Source of the DNA: Enterococcus pingfangensis
Lineage (GTDB): Bacteria > Bacillota > Bacilli > Lactobacillales > Enterococcaceae
DNA length: 64,000 nt
Assembly (NCBI RefSeq): GCF_005405205.1
Contig: NZ_BJDP01000001.1
Coordinates: 186,001 to 250,000, forward strand
Direction of reading: 5' to 3'
Part shown: positions 1 through 9,647 of the stretch, in pieces
How positions within the stretch are numbered: position 1 is the stretch's first letter
Layout of the letters: every line of letters starts with the position of its first letter
Translations under genes and position numbers: made by a program
The notes under the pieces: model-generated
Told to the model about the DNA's origin: nothing
What the model saw: the letters and a program-made list of their open reading frames with translations, nothing else
The model's database searches: none

Positions 1-1
1 T

Positions 2-70
2 AACAGATTAGGGGAACCAGAACTTTATCTATTAACAATTGGAAGTCGTGATGATTTTTTAGAGAAATAA
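2..70 (+). CDS. C-terminal end of an upstream gene (partial)
   Basis: An open frame enters from the left edge and stops at 68-70. Only 22 codons are present, ending LLTIGSRDDFLEK, followed closely by a terminator-like hairpin, which supports a real gene end. The family cannot be recognised from so little sequence, and no function is proposed. Confidence 0.5.
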   Translation, partial: NRLGEPELYLLTIGSRDDFLEK

Positions 71-72
71 AA

Positions 73-115
73 AATAACCGTTCGTTTAGTTTGGAAAACT
101 GAATGAACGGTTATT
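73..115 (+). terminator. Hairpin after the left-edge gene
   Basis: Inverted repeat AATAACCGTTCGTT / AATGAACGGTTATT (one mismatch) around a 15-nt loop, starting 3 nt after the stop codon. There is no strong T-run, so it may be a weak terminator, or may act in both directions together with the converging araC-type gene. Confidence 0.6.
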
Positions 116-160
116 AGTAAGCCACCATACTTGAAACAGCAGTATTGTGAAAAAGAGTCG

Positions 161-958
161 CTAATAGTAGCGTGTCTTTTTATTTTTATACTCACTGGGA
201 GAGATACCCATATTTTTTTTGAATACTTTACTAAAATAGTTTCCCGTTGAAAAACCAACCTTTTTTGCGACTATTTCTACAGCTTCATCTTCCCATAAAA
301 GTGACAATGAATGAAATATGCGTACTCTTTTTAAATAGTATATTGGTGAAAATTTATAAGCTAATTCAAATTGTCGTATTAATTTGTATTTTGAAATCTC
401 ATATTTTTCAGATAAAAAGTCTAAGTTAATATCTTCGAAATAGTATTCATCGATATATTCCTTTGCAGCTTGGATTTTTTCTGCGTTATAGTGATATTGG
501 ATTTCTTTTTGTATCTCTTCCTTAATATCCAAAAAAAGTGAGAAAGCCATTTTAGCATTTTGTACGACCGTCAATTCTCGTGTTTTATTATCCGCAATAA
601 ATTCTCGCAGCATCTCAATAAACACTTCTGATAATTCAACAATAGTAACTTCCGTATCTAACCACTGGATCATACTCTCTGAAAACTCAATAAACAAAAA
701 ATGCCAATCTTCACCAAAGTAGCGGAAATTCCCAGGGATTTTAGCAAGAAAAGCTTTGTTTTGTGTTAAGCTAAAAGTTTTTTCTCCTACTTGTATAAAT
801 CCTTGACCTTTTAAAGTTACTTGCAAAACAATTAGTTGTTCTTTTCGGAGGCTGGCATCCCAATGATAATTAATACTTCCTTGCCCTATGCCGATACCTT
901 GAATTAAAGGGAAATGTTGCTCATTTATATAATGGAATTGACGTATAGATTTTTGCAA
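161..958 (-). CDS. AraC-family transcriptional regulator
   Basis: 265-residue regulator. The N-terminal half (about 1-150) looks like the cupin-type sugar-sensing domain of AraC proteins. The C-terminal 100 residues carry the double helix-turn-helix, with the typical tail VGFSTGNYFSKVFKKNMGIS followed by PSEY. The start is TTG at 958: an excellent ribosome site (GGAGGG, 967-972) lies 8 nt upstream and no ATG fits. It is divergent from the alpha-galactosidase gene, so it probably activates alpha-galactoside (melibiose/raffinose) use, as RafR/MsmR-type regulators do; the ligand is inferred from the neighbour only. The 48-bp palindrome lies between the two genes. Confidence 0.88.
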   Translation of the reverse strand: MQKSIRQFHYINEQHFPLIQGIGIGQGSINYHWDASLRKEQLIVLQVTLKGQGFIQVGEKTFSLTQNKAFLAKIPGNFRYFGEDWHFLFIEFSESMIQWLDTEVTIVELSEVFIEMLREFIADNKTRELTVVQNAKMAFSLFLDIKEEIQKEIQYHYNAEKIQAAKEYIDEYYFEDINLDFLSEKYEISKYKLIRQFELAYKFSPIYYLKRVRIFHSLSLLWEDEAVEIVAKKVGFSTGNYFSKVFKKNMGISPSEYKNKKTRYY

Positions 959-994
959 TATATTACCCTCCGTAAAATATTTTCTTCTTGTTAC

Positions 995-1042
995 TACCTA
1001 CCATCCCTTCTATTATATATATAATAGAAGGGATGGTAGGTA
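995..1042. promoter_or_regulatory. Perfect 48-bp palindrome in the araC/alpha-galactosidase intergenic region
   Basis: Positions 995-1042 are a perfect inverted repeat centred at 1018/1019 with no mismatch. Its AT-rich core, TATTATATATATAATA, provides a -10-like TATTAT on each strand; on the plus strand TTGTTA (989-994) lies 16 nt upstream of TATTAT (1011-1016). The right arm contains the only purine-rich sequence before the ATG at 1046, so in mRNA the hairpin would bury the ribosome site. It may be a dyad operator, an RNA switch, or a cruciform-prone promoter. Confidence 0.75.
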
Positions 1043-1045
1043 TAA

Positions 1046-3220
1046 ATGTCAATTTTTTTTGATAAATCACAAAATATTTTTCATTTGAGTAATAATGAAA
1101 TTAGTTACATTATTGGAATCGAAAAAGAAAAATATCTTACCCATAGGTATTTTGGTTGTCGTTTGAAAGGTTATCATAAAATTAATCAACTTCAAACTAT
1201 CGATCGTGGTTTTTCCACGAATCCAATTGGTGAAGAACGTACTTTTTCGGTAAATACGTTACCACTTGAAACTAGTACGCAAGGTAGCTTGGATTATCGG
1301 GTGAGTAATTATCAGTTTCGAAATATTGAAGGAAACCATATTACTAATTTCGTATATGATCGATTTGAAATTTTAGAAGAGAAATTAATTTTGAAAGGAC
1401 TACCCTCACTAAGAGGAGAAAAAGAGCAAACCTTAGCCATTTATCTTGTAGATCATGTTCAGTTGCTTGAAATGGTATTGTACTATACGATATATGATGA
1501 TCTTCCAGTAATTACACGTAGTGTGGAGTACAAAAATAACGGAGAAAAGGCAGTATATATAGAAAATGCTGGTTCAATGCTTCTAGATTTTTCTCGTTGC
1601 GATTTTGATTTAATGACACTGAATGGGGCGCATACAAATGAGGCGACAATTCATCGGCAATCACTACATCCTGGTATACAAAAAATAGGGTCAACCAGGG
1701 GAACTAGTAGTCCCCAACATCATCCGTTCTTAGGTCTTGCTGACAAATATACGAATGAAGATCAAGGAGACGTTTACGGGTTTCATTTCATTTATAGTGG
1801 GAATTTTATTGCTCAGGCTGAGGTAGAACAATATGGTAGTACACGAATCCAAATAGGAATCAATCCAGAGAACTTTGAGTGGAAATTGATACCTGGATCA
1901 AATTTTCAAACACCCGAGGTTGTATTAAATTTTAGCGATGGAGGATTTAACCAGCTTTCTCAGACTTTTCATAAATTATATCAAACCCATTTGATTCCGA
2001 AGCAATGGCAACAGGAAGAACGTCCGATACTACTTAATTCTTGGGAGGGAAATTATTTTGATTTTACTGAACGTGATTTAATTAGACAAGCTCGGATAGC
2101 TAGTACATTAGGAATTGAATTATTTGTTTTAGACGATGGTTGGTTTGGCTGTCGTGAGGATGATACAACATCTTTAGGCGATTGGAATGTAAATAAAGAA
2201 AAGCTTCCAAATGGAATCGAGCATCTTGCAGATAGTATTCATCAACAGAATATGAAATTTGGTTTATGGTTTGAGCCAGAAATGATTTCTGTAAAAAGTC
2301 ATTTATTTAAGATGCATCCAGAGTGGAGTCTGCAGGTTCCGGGTTATCCTCAAACACAGGGGAGACAACAGCTTGTCTTGAATTTGAGTTTACCAGAAGT
2401 TCAAGAATACCTCATTGGTATACTGGTGAAATATCTTTCTTCAAATAAAATTGATTATATAAAGTGGGATATGAATCGACATTTAACAGAGGTCGGAAGT
2501 TTTCATCTACCTAATGATCAGCAAAAGGAAGTTAGTCATCGTTATGTTTTAGGACTTTATCGTATCCTCATTGAGGTAACCGAGCAATTTCCAAAAGTTC
2601 TTTTTGAAAATTGCTCCAGTGGGGGCGGTAGATTTGATCCTGGAATGGTCGCTTTTATGCCTCAAACTTGGACAAGCGATAACACAGATGCTTTGTGTCG
2701 TTCGAAAATCCAATTTGGATATAGTTATCTGTACCCACCGATTATGATGGGGTCTCATGTTTCGGATAGCCCTAATCATCAAGTAGGGCGAATTACTCCT
2801 TTAGAAAGTCGTTTTCTAATTGCAATGAGTGGTAATTTCGGCTATGAATTAGCTATAGAGGAGCTATCTCCGCAGGAACTTGATGTTATAAGAGATCAAA
2901 TTACTTTTTATAAAAGCCATAGGAGTTTATTGCAGTTTGGTCAATTTTTTCGATTAAAAGAAATCGATGCAGCATATTCTACTGCTTGGCTATTTAAAAA
3001 TGAAACAGAGGCACTTCTTGTCTATTTTAACGGACTAGCTCAACCAGCACAGAAAATCCAGTATCTAAAAACAAAGTATCTTGATGAAGCATCTGATTAT
3101 AAGGATATGAGTACTGGGGAAATTTATAGTGGTAGCGAATTAAATCATGCAGGGATTCTTATCCCAAGGATCAAAGGTGATTTCCGAAGCTTCCATACTC
3201 ATTGGACTGTCATAGAATAA
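1046..3220 (+). CDS. Alpha-galactosidase, GH36
   Basis: 724-residue intracellular glycoside hydrolase that removes alpha-1,6-linked galactose from melibiose, raffinose and stachyose. GH36 motifs are all present: DDGWFG near 365, KWDMNR with nucleophile Asp475, CSSGGGRFD near 525, and TSDNTDA with acid/base Asp545. Length matches bacterial GH36 enzymes of about 730 residues (AgaA/MelA/RafA group) and there is no signal peptide. The ATG at 1046 gives the family N-terminus (MSIFFD...), although its ribosome site is weak (AGG, 5 nt) and lies inside the palindrome arm. No transporter is adjacent; the ScrA permease or a distant importer might bring in substrate. Confidence 0.95.
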   Translation: MSIFFDKSQNIFHLSNNEISYIIGIEKEKYLTHRYFGCRLKGYHKINQLQTIDRGFSTNPIGEERTFSVNTLPLETSTQGSLDYRVSNYQFRNIEGNHITNFVYDRFEILEEKLILKGLPSLRGEKEQTLAIYLVDHVQLLEMVLYYTIYDDLPVITRSVEYKNNGEKAVYIENAGSMLLDFSRCDFDLMTLNGAHTNEATIHRQSLHPGIQKIGSTRGTSSPQHHPFLGLADKYTNEDQGDVYGFHFIYSGNFIAQAEVEQYGSTRIQIGINPENFEWKLIPGSNFQTPEVVLNFSDGGFNQLSQTFHKLYQTHLIPKQWQQEERPILLNSWEGNYFDFTERDLIRQARIASTLGIELFVLDDGWFGCREDDTTSLGDWNVNKEKLPNGIEHLADSIHQQNMKFGLWFEPEMISVKSHLFKMHPEWSLQVPGYPQTQGRQQLVLNLSLPEVQEYLIGILVKYLSSNKIDYIKWDMNRHLTEVGSFHLPNDQQKEVSHRYVLGLYRILIEVTEQFPKVLFENCSSGGGRFDPGMVAFMPQTWTSDNTDALCRSKIQFGYSYLYPPIMMGSHVSDSPNHQVGRITPLESRFLIAMSGNFGYELAIEELSPQELDVIRDQITFYKSHRSLLQFGQFFRLKEIDAAYSTAWLFKNETEALLVYFNGLAQPAQKIQYLKTKYLDEASDYKDMSTGEIYSGSELNHAGILIPRIKGDFRSFHTHWTVIE

Positions 3221-3260
3221 AAAATAAACACTGAGAGACTGAAAAAGTACCATTATAGTA

Positions 3261-3307
3261 AAGCGACCCAAAAAGTTAGATTTTCAGTCTAACTTTTTGG
3301 ATCGCTT
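3261..3307. terminator. Bidirectional terminator between converging genes
   Basis: 20-bp arms (AAGCGACCCAAAAAGTTAGA and its near-complement, one G/T difference) around a 7-nt loop, lying between the ends of the alpha-galactosidase and oligo-1,6-glucosidase genes. It is placed to stop transcription from both sides. Confidence 0.85.
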
Positions 3308-3334
3308 CATAATTCATTTTAAAGTTTTTTCTCG

Positions 3335-4948
3335 TTACTTTAATAAAACTGCATAAGACTCATATGGAAGAAGAGTCTGACTAATTTCTTTTTCATAATT
3401 ATGAATCAAAATTTCTTTGATTTGTTGTGTTGAGTCCAATAAAAAATGATCTGACTCATTTGAAAAATTAACAACAACTAACAATGTTTCTTCTTTATAT
3501 CTACGTATATAGGCTAAAATCGCTGTGTCTCCAGTTGAGATACTTTCGAATGATCCTTCCGTAATCACAGGGAACTTTTTTCGAAACTGAATTAGTTTTT
3601 TATACGTATAAAATAATGAAGTTTGATCCTCTAAAGCAGTTGCTACATTAATTTCACTTGAATCTCCAACAGGTAGCCAAGGAATACTTGTTGTAAAACC
3701 CGCTTGTTTAGAATCATCCCAATGCATGGGGTGACGACCATTATCTCGTCCTTTGACATTAATAGATGCAATGATTTCCTCTTTCGTATATCCTGAATTT
3801 ATACGTTCATCATACATTCTACGGCTTTCAATATCGTTAACTTCATCAATGGACTCTACAGGGTAATTTATCATCCCGATTTCTTCTCCTTGATAAAGGT
3901 AAGGTGTGCCTTGAAGAAAATAAAGATATATGGCTAACATCTTACCACTGAGGACTCTGTATTCCTGATCATTACCCCAACGAGAAATGATTCGAGGCAA
4001 ATCATGGTTATTCCAAAACAATGAATTCCAGCCTTTGTCAGCTAATTCTGTTTGCCATTTTGAAAAAACTTGATGTAGCTCTTTGGGGTCAAGTTCTTTT
4101 AGATCCCATTTTCGTTTACCAACTTGCTTATCTAAATTAATATGCTCAAATTGAAAAACCATCGATAATTCATCCCTGGACTCATTTGAATAAAGTTGAG
4201 CAATTTCTGGAGTTGCTCCCCAAGTTTCACCAACTGTAACCAAGTCATAATTTCCAAATGTACATCGATTCATTTCTTGCAATAATTCATGAAGCTTGGG
4301 ACCGTTTTTAGTAATCGATTGATCAGGTTCTTTACCAATTAAATCAATGACATCTAAACGAAATCCACCTACACCTTTTTCTATCCAGAAGTTCATCATG
4401 CGGTAAATTTCTTGACGCATACTAGGATTTTCCCAGTTTAAATCTGGCTGCTCTTTTGCATGCAAATGAAAGTAGTATTCTCCAAGATCTGGAACATAGG
4501 TCCAAGCAGAACCGCCAAAGTTTGATTGAAGGTCATTTGGCGGTTTTTCATCATAGCTCTTTCTCCAAATATAAAAATTATGAAATTCGCTTTTTGGATC
4601 ATGGACTGCTGATTGAAACCAGGGATGTTCTGACGAAGTATGATTTACAACTAAGTCCATGATTATCCTGATATTCCTTTTTTTTGCCTTTTTAATTAGT
4701 GTTTCCACATCATTCATCGTTCCGTATTCTGGATTGATTACCTGATAATCACTGATATCATAGCCATTATCTTCATTAGGGGATTGATATATCGGACTTA
4801 GCCAAACTGCATCTATTCCTAGAAATTCTAAATAATCTAAATGCTGAATAATACCTTGAAGATCACCAATACCATCATCGTTAGTATCTTGAAAACTACG
4901 TGGATAAATCTGATAGATTGTTGCCTTTTTCCACCAATTAGTTTTCAT
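3335..4948 (-). CDS. Oligo-1,6-glucosidase (GH13 alpha-glucosidase)
   Basis: 537-residue GH13 (subfamily 31) enzyme. Using the ATG at 4948, catalytic residues are Asp199 (GFRLDVID), Glu241 (VGETWG) and Asp316 (NNHDLPR). Val200 directly after the nucleophile and the QPDLN signature near residue 167 mark the oligo-1,6-glucosidase side of the family, so isomaltose-type alpha-1,6 links are the likely substrate; dextran glucosidase or isomaltulose hydrolysis are alternatives. A GTG at 4957 is also possible, but the family N-terminus is MKTNWW. The gene overlaps the end of scrA, so it is probably translated by coupling in a scrA-glucosidase operon. Confidence 0.9.
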   Translation of the reverse strand: MKTNWWKKATIYQIYPRSFQDTNDDGIGDLQGIIQHLDYLEFLGIDAVWLSPIYQSPNEDNGYDISDYQVINPEYGTMNDVETLIKKAKKRNIRIIMDLVVNHTSSEHPWFQSAVHDPKSEFHNFYIWRKSYDEKPPNDLQSNFGGSAWTYVPDLGEYYFHLHAKEQPDLNWENPSMRQEIYRMMNFWIEKGVGGFRLDVIDLIGKEPDQSITKNGPKLHELLQEMNRCTFGNYDLVTVGETWGATPEIAQLYSNESRDELSMVFQFEHINLDKQVGKRKWDLKELDPKELHQVFSKWQTELADKGWNSLFWNNHDLPRIISRWGNDQEYRVLSGKMLAIYLYFLQGTPYLYQGEEIGMINYPVESIDEVNDIESRRMYDERINSGYTKEEIIASINVKGRDNGRHPMHWDDSKQAGFTTSIPWLPVGDSSEINVATALEDQTSLFYTYKKLIQFRKKFPVITEGSFESISTGDTAILAYIRRYKEETLLVVVNFSNESDHFLLDSTQQIKEILIHNYEKEISQTLLPYESYAVLLK

Positions 4949-6893
4949 AATACGCACTTAATGCCAATAAATCTTGGTCGCCATCTACACTTACCGTATT
5001 AATTGCTTCAACCGCTTTATAATCGTTAGTATTAGTAATAATCATCATTACCGTTGGATCAAAGCCAGCTTTTTTTACTGCGTCTAAATCAACAGTTCCT
5101 AAAATGTCACCCTTTTTCACCAAGTCTCCGTATTTTCGATTCGTTTCAAAGTGTTTTCCACTTAATTTTACTGTATCAATTCCGATATGAATCAGTATTT
5201 CTGCACCATGTACTGTTTTTAGTCCATAAGCGTGTTTTGAATCATATAAGACTGTTAATTCTCCATCAGCAGGAGCGTAGATAATTCCTTTTTCTGGAAT
5301 TATCGCAATTCCTTTTCCCATCATTTCTTGTGCAAAGACAGGGTCGTTGACGTCTTTTAAAGAAATTGGAGTTCCTTTGATAGGAGCGGTTAATACTTCG
5401 TCTTGAACAATGCTTACTTCAGGGTCTGCATTGATTTTAGTAACCACTTTAGCAACGCTAGTATCATCATCCGCAAAAACAGACATATGACGTTTACCAT
5501 AAGCATAGGTGGTAATAAACCCGACACAAATACTTATTACGATACCAATCATAAAATAAGGAATAGATTTAGGTGTAATTGAAATAAATCCAATAACACT
5601 TGCTGGGCCCATGGCTACCGATAAAACATGAAGCGCGCCAATAAATATACAAGAAACTGCTGAAGCGATCATGCCACAAATAAATGGGAATTTAAGCTTT
5701 AAGTTAACTCCAAAAATTGCTGGTTCTGTAATCCCAAGCATAGCGGAAATACTCGCTGAAGTTGCCAAACTTTTTTGTTTTTTATTTTTAGTTAACAACA
5801 TGATGGCAAGTGTTGCCGCACCTTGACCGACGTTTGCCATGGAGGCTACTGGAAAAATAAATGAGCCACCAGTACGCGCGACATCGGCCAGCAGAGTTGT
5901 CTCGATTGCTGGGAAACTTTGATGTAGTCCTGTAATAACAATAGGTGAGTAGAATAGACCAAATACTCCTAGACCAATAGCGCCTGTTGTATTATATAAC
6001 CAAACAAGCCCTTCAGTTAGACCATCGGATACAATTCTCATAATAGGTCCGACAATAATAAATGTTAAAAATCCAGTAATAATAATGGCTAGCATTGGGG
6101 TAAAGGTAAAATCAAAAGCATTTGGAATTCGTTTGTGAAAGAATTTTTCTAATGTTGCTAAGATCCAAGCAACTACTAATACTGGGAGAACGGAGCCTTG
6201 ATAACCCGTTTGAGCAACATTCATACCAAAGATATGCCAATAATTCATGCTTCCATCTGCAATTGCATTGGCCACACCGTATCCATTGATTAAATCAGGC
6301 ATAACCATTGCCATTCCAATAGCGGCACCTAGATAAGGATTTCCACCAAAACGTTTAGTTGCAGAAAATCCAACTAGGATGGGTAAGAAAGCGAACGGAG
6401 CAGAAGCCAATAAATTAATGATACTAGCAACATCAGTTATGTTTGGAAACATTTCCACAACAGATTGAGGTCCAAATAAATTTTGGGCAGTTAATACATT
6501 GTTCAACGCCATCAATAAACCGCCGGCAACTAAAGCTGGAACAATAGGAACAAAAATATCAGATAATACTTTAATAAATGCCATAATAGGATTATTTTTT
6601 TTACCACTAGCTGCTACTGCTTTTAAATCGGCGGTGGATGCTTCCTTAACATTAGTTATTTTTATTAGTTCATCGTAGACGTTGTCTACATCACCTGCTC
6701 CAATGATAATTTGAAACTGATCATTGGCTTCAAATGTTCCTTTGACGGCATCGTTATTGTCCAAAGCTTTTTGATCTACCTTGCTTGAATCTTTTAAAAC
6801 TAACCTCAATCGTGTCGCACAATGTGCTGCTGCTTGAATATTGTCTTCGCCAAGAGCTCGATTGATTTCCTCCGCCACTTTTTTGTAATTCAT
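4938..6893 (-). CDS. scrA: Sucrose-specific PTS transporter, EIIBCA
   Basis: 651-residue membrane permease that imports sucrose and phosphorylates it to sucrose-6-phosphate. Domain order is EIIB (1-85, phospho-Cys25 in AHCATRLR), EIIC (about 105-470, many hydrophobic helices and the GITEPAIFG motif), EIIA (about 500-651, phospho-His569 in HIGIDTV, companion His562). The start chosen is the ATG at 6893: AGGAGG lies 7 nt upstream of it, but only 1 nt from the ATG at 6899. It is divergent from scrB, which makes sucrose the natural assignment; trehalose-type EIIs are close relatives. Control by ScrR is indicated by an operator on its -35 box. Confidence 0.93.
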   Translation of the reverse strand: MNYKKVAEEINRALGEDNIQAAAHCATRLRLVLKDSSKVDQKALDNNDAVKGTFEANDQFQIIIGAGDVDNVYDELIKITNVKEASTADLKAVAASGKKNNPIMAFIKVLSDIFVPIVPALVAGGLLMALNNVLTAQNLFGPQSVVEMFPNITDVASIINLLASAPFAFLPILVGFSATKRFGGNPYLGAAIGMAMVMPDLINGYGVANAIADGSMNYWHIFGMNVAQTGYQGSVLPVLVVAWILATLEKFFHKRIPNAFDFTFTPMLAIIITGFLTFIIVGPIMRIVSDGLTEGLVWLYNTTGAIGLGVFGLFYSPIVITGLHQSFPAIETTLLADVARTGGSFIFPVASMANVGQGAATLAIMLLTKNKKQKSLATSASISAMLGITEPAIFGVNLKLKFPFICGMIASAVSCIFIGALHVLSVAMGPASVIGFISITPKSIPYFMIGIVISICVGFITTYAYGKRHMSVFADDDTSVAKVVTKINADPEVSIVQDEVLTAPIKGTPISLKDVNDPVFAQEMMGKGIAIIPEKGIIYAPADGELTVLYDSKHAYGLKTVHGAEILIHIGIDTVKLSGKHFETNRKYGDLVKKGDILGTVDLDAVKKAGFDPTVMMIITNTNDYKAVEAINTVSVDGDQDLLALSAYYEN

Positions 6894-6987
6894 TCTCATT
6901 CCTCCTAAAAATTTTTAAGCGATTTTAATAAGGTTCATTAGTTTGTGCTTAAAAGATAAAATAATGAAATCGCTTTTTTACACCCAA

Positions 6988-7015
6988 AGTATACCATCCT
7001 TCGGAAAAATGTCAA
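6988..7015 (-). promoter_or_regulatory. scrA promoter
   Basis: On the minus strand: -35 TTGACA (7010-7015), 16-nt spacer, -10 TATACT (6988-6993). The -35 box is the left part of operator O1, so bound repressor would block polymerase. Confidence 0.8.
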
Positions 7016-7025
7016 ACGTATGACA
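7010..7025. promoter_or_regulatory. ScrR operator O1
   Basis: TGTCAAACGTATGACA: a dyad with the central CG typical of LacI-family operators and one mismatch from a perfect palindrome. It overlaps the scrA -35 box. Assignment to ScrR is inferred from the adjacent LacI-type gene. Confidence 0.75.
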
Positions 7026-7074
7026 AAAAATAAATATTATTAAGTTAATATTTTGATTTATATGAGTTTATAAT

Positions 7075-7090
7075 TGATTAACGTTTGACA
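7075..7090. promoter_or_regulatory. ScrR operator O2
   Basis: TGATTAACGTTTGACA: the right half is identical to the ideal half-site (CGTTTGACA), the left half is degenerate. It overlaps the scrB -35 box. Its centre lies 65 bp from that of O1, a distance compatible with looping between the two sites. Confidence 0.65.
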
Positions 7091-7113
7091 TTTTTTGTTC
7101 TTGAAGTTAAACT
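7085..7113 (+). promoter_or_regulatory. scrBRK promoter
   Basis: -35 TTGACA (7085-7090), 17-nt spacer, -10 TAAACT (7108-7113), about 30 nt upstream of the scrB ribosome site. The -35 is embedded in operator O2. Confidence 0.75.
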
Positions 7114-7146
7114 GTATGCAAGAATACGCTTACGAGGAGAGTGCAT

Positions 7147-8628
7147 ATGGCTATAAAAAAAGATTGGACTAAAGAAGAACGATATCGTCCTTATCAAGAA
7201 TGGGATAAAATGTATCTTACCTTACTCCAAGAGAAAATCGCTGACTCTAAGTGGCGGTTAGGGTATCATATCCAACCCAAAACCGGCTTGCTAAATGATC
7301 CAAATGGTTTTTCATTTTTTAATAATCAATGGCACGTTTTTTATCAATCGTACCCAATGGGAGCTGTTCACGGCGTAAAATCTTGGTATCATTTAACTTC
7401 TGATAACTTAGTAGAGTGGAAAGAAGAAGGTACGAAAATATTTCCAGATAGTTTATACGATAGTCATGGTGTCTATTCAGGTACTGCTTTGCCGGTTTCG
7501 GACAAGTTATTTCTCGCATATACAGGAAATGTCCGTGACGCTGAGTGGGGGCGTCATTCCTATCAGTTGGGTGCATGGATGGATTCGTTAGGTGTAGTTC
7601 AAAAAATCAAATCTCCTCTTATTTCTGAACCTCCGGCAGGATACACATCTGAATTTAGAGATCCTCAAGTATTTCGCTACAATGGCGGTTACTTGATGAC
7701 AATAGGTGCTCAAGATGAGTCAAAAAAAGGAAAAATACTTACTTATCAGAGTTCTGATTTACTTACATGGCAATGGAGTGGAGAATTGAATTTTACTGAT
7801 AAGGAAATGGGCTTTATGATTGAATGTCCCAATTTGTTAGTAACAGAAAAGGCTACATTACTTATTTTTTGTCCTCAAGGTTTAAACCCAGAAACTTGTT
7901 CTTATAGAAATATTTATCCAAATAATTACGTTATCGGTGATTCTTACGATTATAAATCAAATAAAATAATTAATCCTACCACCCTAAAAAATCTGGATGA
8001 AGGTTTTGATGTATACGCTACACAAGCATTTCAGGCACCAGATAATCGATTACTATCTATTAGTTGGGTGGGGTTACCAGAAACTGATTATCCAACTGAT
8101 CAAGAAGATTGGGCACATTGTTTAAGTACCGTTAAAGAGCTGATTATAAAAGAAAAAAAATTATATCAACGTCCTGTTGCGGAAATGAAGGAATTACGCA
8201 CAGGTGAAGGTGTGGATCTTAATGAAAAATCCGATTCTTTTTTTGAAACATACACAAATCAATATGAATTGAATCTTTCATTTGCACCTCATTCATGTGG
8301 GACAATTACTTTATGTGCAGATAAAGAACAAAAACAGGGATTAACGGTTAATTTTGATTCACAACGTGGTAAAATTACAATTGACCGTAGCAAGGCTGGG
8401 ACGATTTTCGGAGAAGAATATGGATTTATCCGTTCATTTTCAGTCGAACAAAAACCCTTAAATCTGCAAATATTTGTAGATTCCTCGATTGTGGAAGTTT
8501 TCATAAACAAAGGTGAAAGAGTTGCAACAATGCGAGTGTTTCCGGAGACAAATCAGACAGGAATTCATTTGAATTGCGAAGGAACCTATCAAGGGAAAAT
8601 GTGGCAAATACGGAAAACTAACCAATAA
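7147..8628 (+). CDS. scrB: Sucrose-6-phosphate hydrolase (GH32)
   Basis: 493-residue GH32 beta-fructofuranosidase that splits sucrose-6-phosphate from ScrA into glucose-6-phosphate and fructose. Motifs: LNDPNG with nucleophile Asp51, FRDP with stabiliser Asp172, ECPN with acid/base Glu226, and the C-terminal beta-sandwich containing the usual VDSSIVEVFIN. No signal peptide, as expected for a PTS-linked enzyme. The ATG at 7147 is preferred over the GTG at 7141 because AGGAGA ends 7 nt before it. First gene of scrB-scrR-scrK. Confidence 0.95.
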   Translation: MAIKKDWTKEERYRPYQEWDKMYLTLLQEKIADSKWRLGYHIQPKTGLLNDPNGFSFFNNQWHVFYQSYPMGAVHGVKSWYHLTSDNLVEWKEEGTKIFPDSLYDSHGVYSGTALPVSDKLFLAYTGNVRDAEWGRHSYQLGAWMDSLGVVQKIKSPLISEPPAGYTSEFRDPQVFRYNGGYLMTIGAQDESKKGKILTYQSSDLLTWQWSGELNFTDKEMGFMIECPNLLVTEKATLLIFCPQGLNPETCSYRNIYPNNYVIGDSYDYKSNKIINPTTLKNLDEGFDVYATQAFQAPDNRLLSISWVGLPETDYPTDQEDWAHCLSTVKELIIKEKKLYQRPVAEMKELRTGEGVDLNEKSDSFFETYTNQYELNLSFAPHSCGTITLCADKEQKQGLTVNFDSQRGKITIDRSKAGTIFGEEYGFIRSFSVEQKPLNLQIFVDSSIVEVFINKGERVATMRVFPETNQTGIHLNCEGTYQGKMWQIRKTNQ

Positions 8629-8641
8629 AGGATGAAATAAC

Positions 8642-9625
8642 ATGGTGGTCAAATTAACCGATGTAGCAAAAAAAGCTGGCGTTTCACCAACTACTGTTTC
8701 TCGTGTTATTAATAATTATGGATCTTTAAGTAAAAAAACAATCGATAAAGTAAACTTAGCAATGAAAGAGCTGAATTATCGACCAAATTCCTTAGCGCGT
8801 TCCTTACAAGGTAAAAATACACAATTGATTGGTCTTGTTTTTCCAACTGTTGCAAATCCTTTTTTTGGCGAGCTTGTTGAAAGAATCGAAGGTAAATTAT
8901 TTGATTTAGATTACCGTGTTATTTTGTGTGATAGTGCAAATAACAAAGAAAAAGAACGTCATTATATTAATATGCTTGCAGCCAATAAAGTAGATGGCAT
9001 CATTGCTGGTGCTCATAATCTAGGAATAACAGAGTATGAAGACATCGAGCTACCAATTGTTTCATTTGATCGTCATTTAGCTGATACTATTCCGATTATC
9101 GGTAGTGATAATTTTCAAGGTGGTTATTTAGCTACCGAAACATTGTTTGTTAAAGGCTCACGAAAAATTGCTATTTTAACAGGTTCACAAGAATCCAATT
9201 CTCCTACAAATTTTCGTTTAAATGGATATTTAAGCTTTTTAGAGAAGCATGAATTAGAGCCTAAAATTTTCCAGATTCAGACAACGGCTAGATCAACAAC
9301 CTTGAAAAATTTAGAGATCAAACGTATTTTAGAAACGGAAGACATTGACAGTTTGTTTTGTACAGATGATTTAACAGCTATCCTTGTATATAACCAGTGC
9401 AAACAGTTAAAAATAAAAATTCCTGAACAAATTAGAATTATTGGTTATGATGGGACTAAATTCATTCAGAATTATTTTCCCCAGCTTTCGACGATCGCTC
9501 AACCAATAGCCGATTATGCGGATATTTTAGTAGATCTATTGTTACAAAGAATACAAAACCCAGAAAAAAAACTTGAAAAAAATTACCTATTACCGGTAAA
9601 ACTAATTCAAGGTCAAACAACATAA
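8642..9625 (+). CDS. scrR: Sucrose operon repressor, LacI family
   Basis: 327-residue LacI/GalR repressor. The N-terminal helix-turn-helix (residues 4-25, LTDVAKKAGVSPTTVSRVIN) is followed by the hinge helix (NSLARSLQGK) and a periplasmic-binding-protein-like effector domain (GLVFPTVANPFF onward). It is encoded between scrB and scrK, so the effector is probably a sucrose-derived sugar or sugar phosphate. The TGTCAAACG-type dyads in the scrA/scrB gap are its likely sites, which would make it autoregulated through the scrB promoter. Confidence 0.92.
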   Translation: MVVKLTDVAKKAGVSPTTVSRVINNYGSLSKKTIDKVNLAMKELNYRPNSLARSLQGKNTQLIGLVFPTVANPFFGELVERIEGKLFDLDYRVILCDSANNKEKERHYINMLAANKVDGIIAGAHNLGITEYEDIELPIVSFDRHLADTIPIIGSDNFQGGYLATETLFVKGSRKIAILTGSQESNSPTNFRLNGYLSFLEKHELEPKIFQIQTTARSTTLKNLEIKRILETEDIDSLFCTDDLTAILVYNQCKQLKIKIPEQIRIIGYDGTKFIQNYFPQLSTIAQPIADYADILVDLLLQRIQNPEKKLEKNYLLPVKLIQGQTT

Positions 9626-9647
9626 AACTTAAAAGGAGTGAACCAAT

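Noticed and set aside
25-258. 77-codon minus-strand frame at the left edge
   Set aside because: It overlaps the terminator hairpin and the 3' end of the araC-type gene, and lacks a ribosome site and family features.
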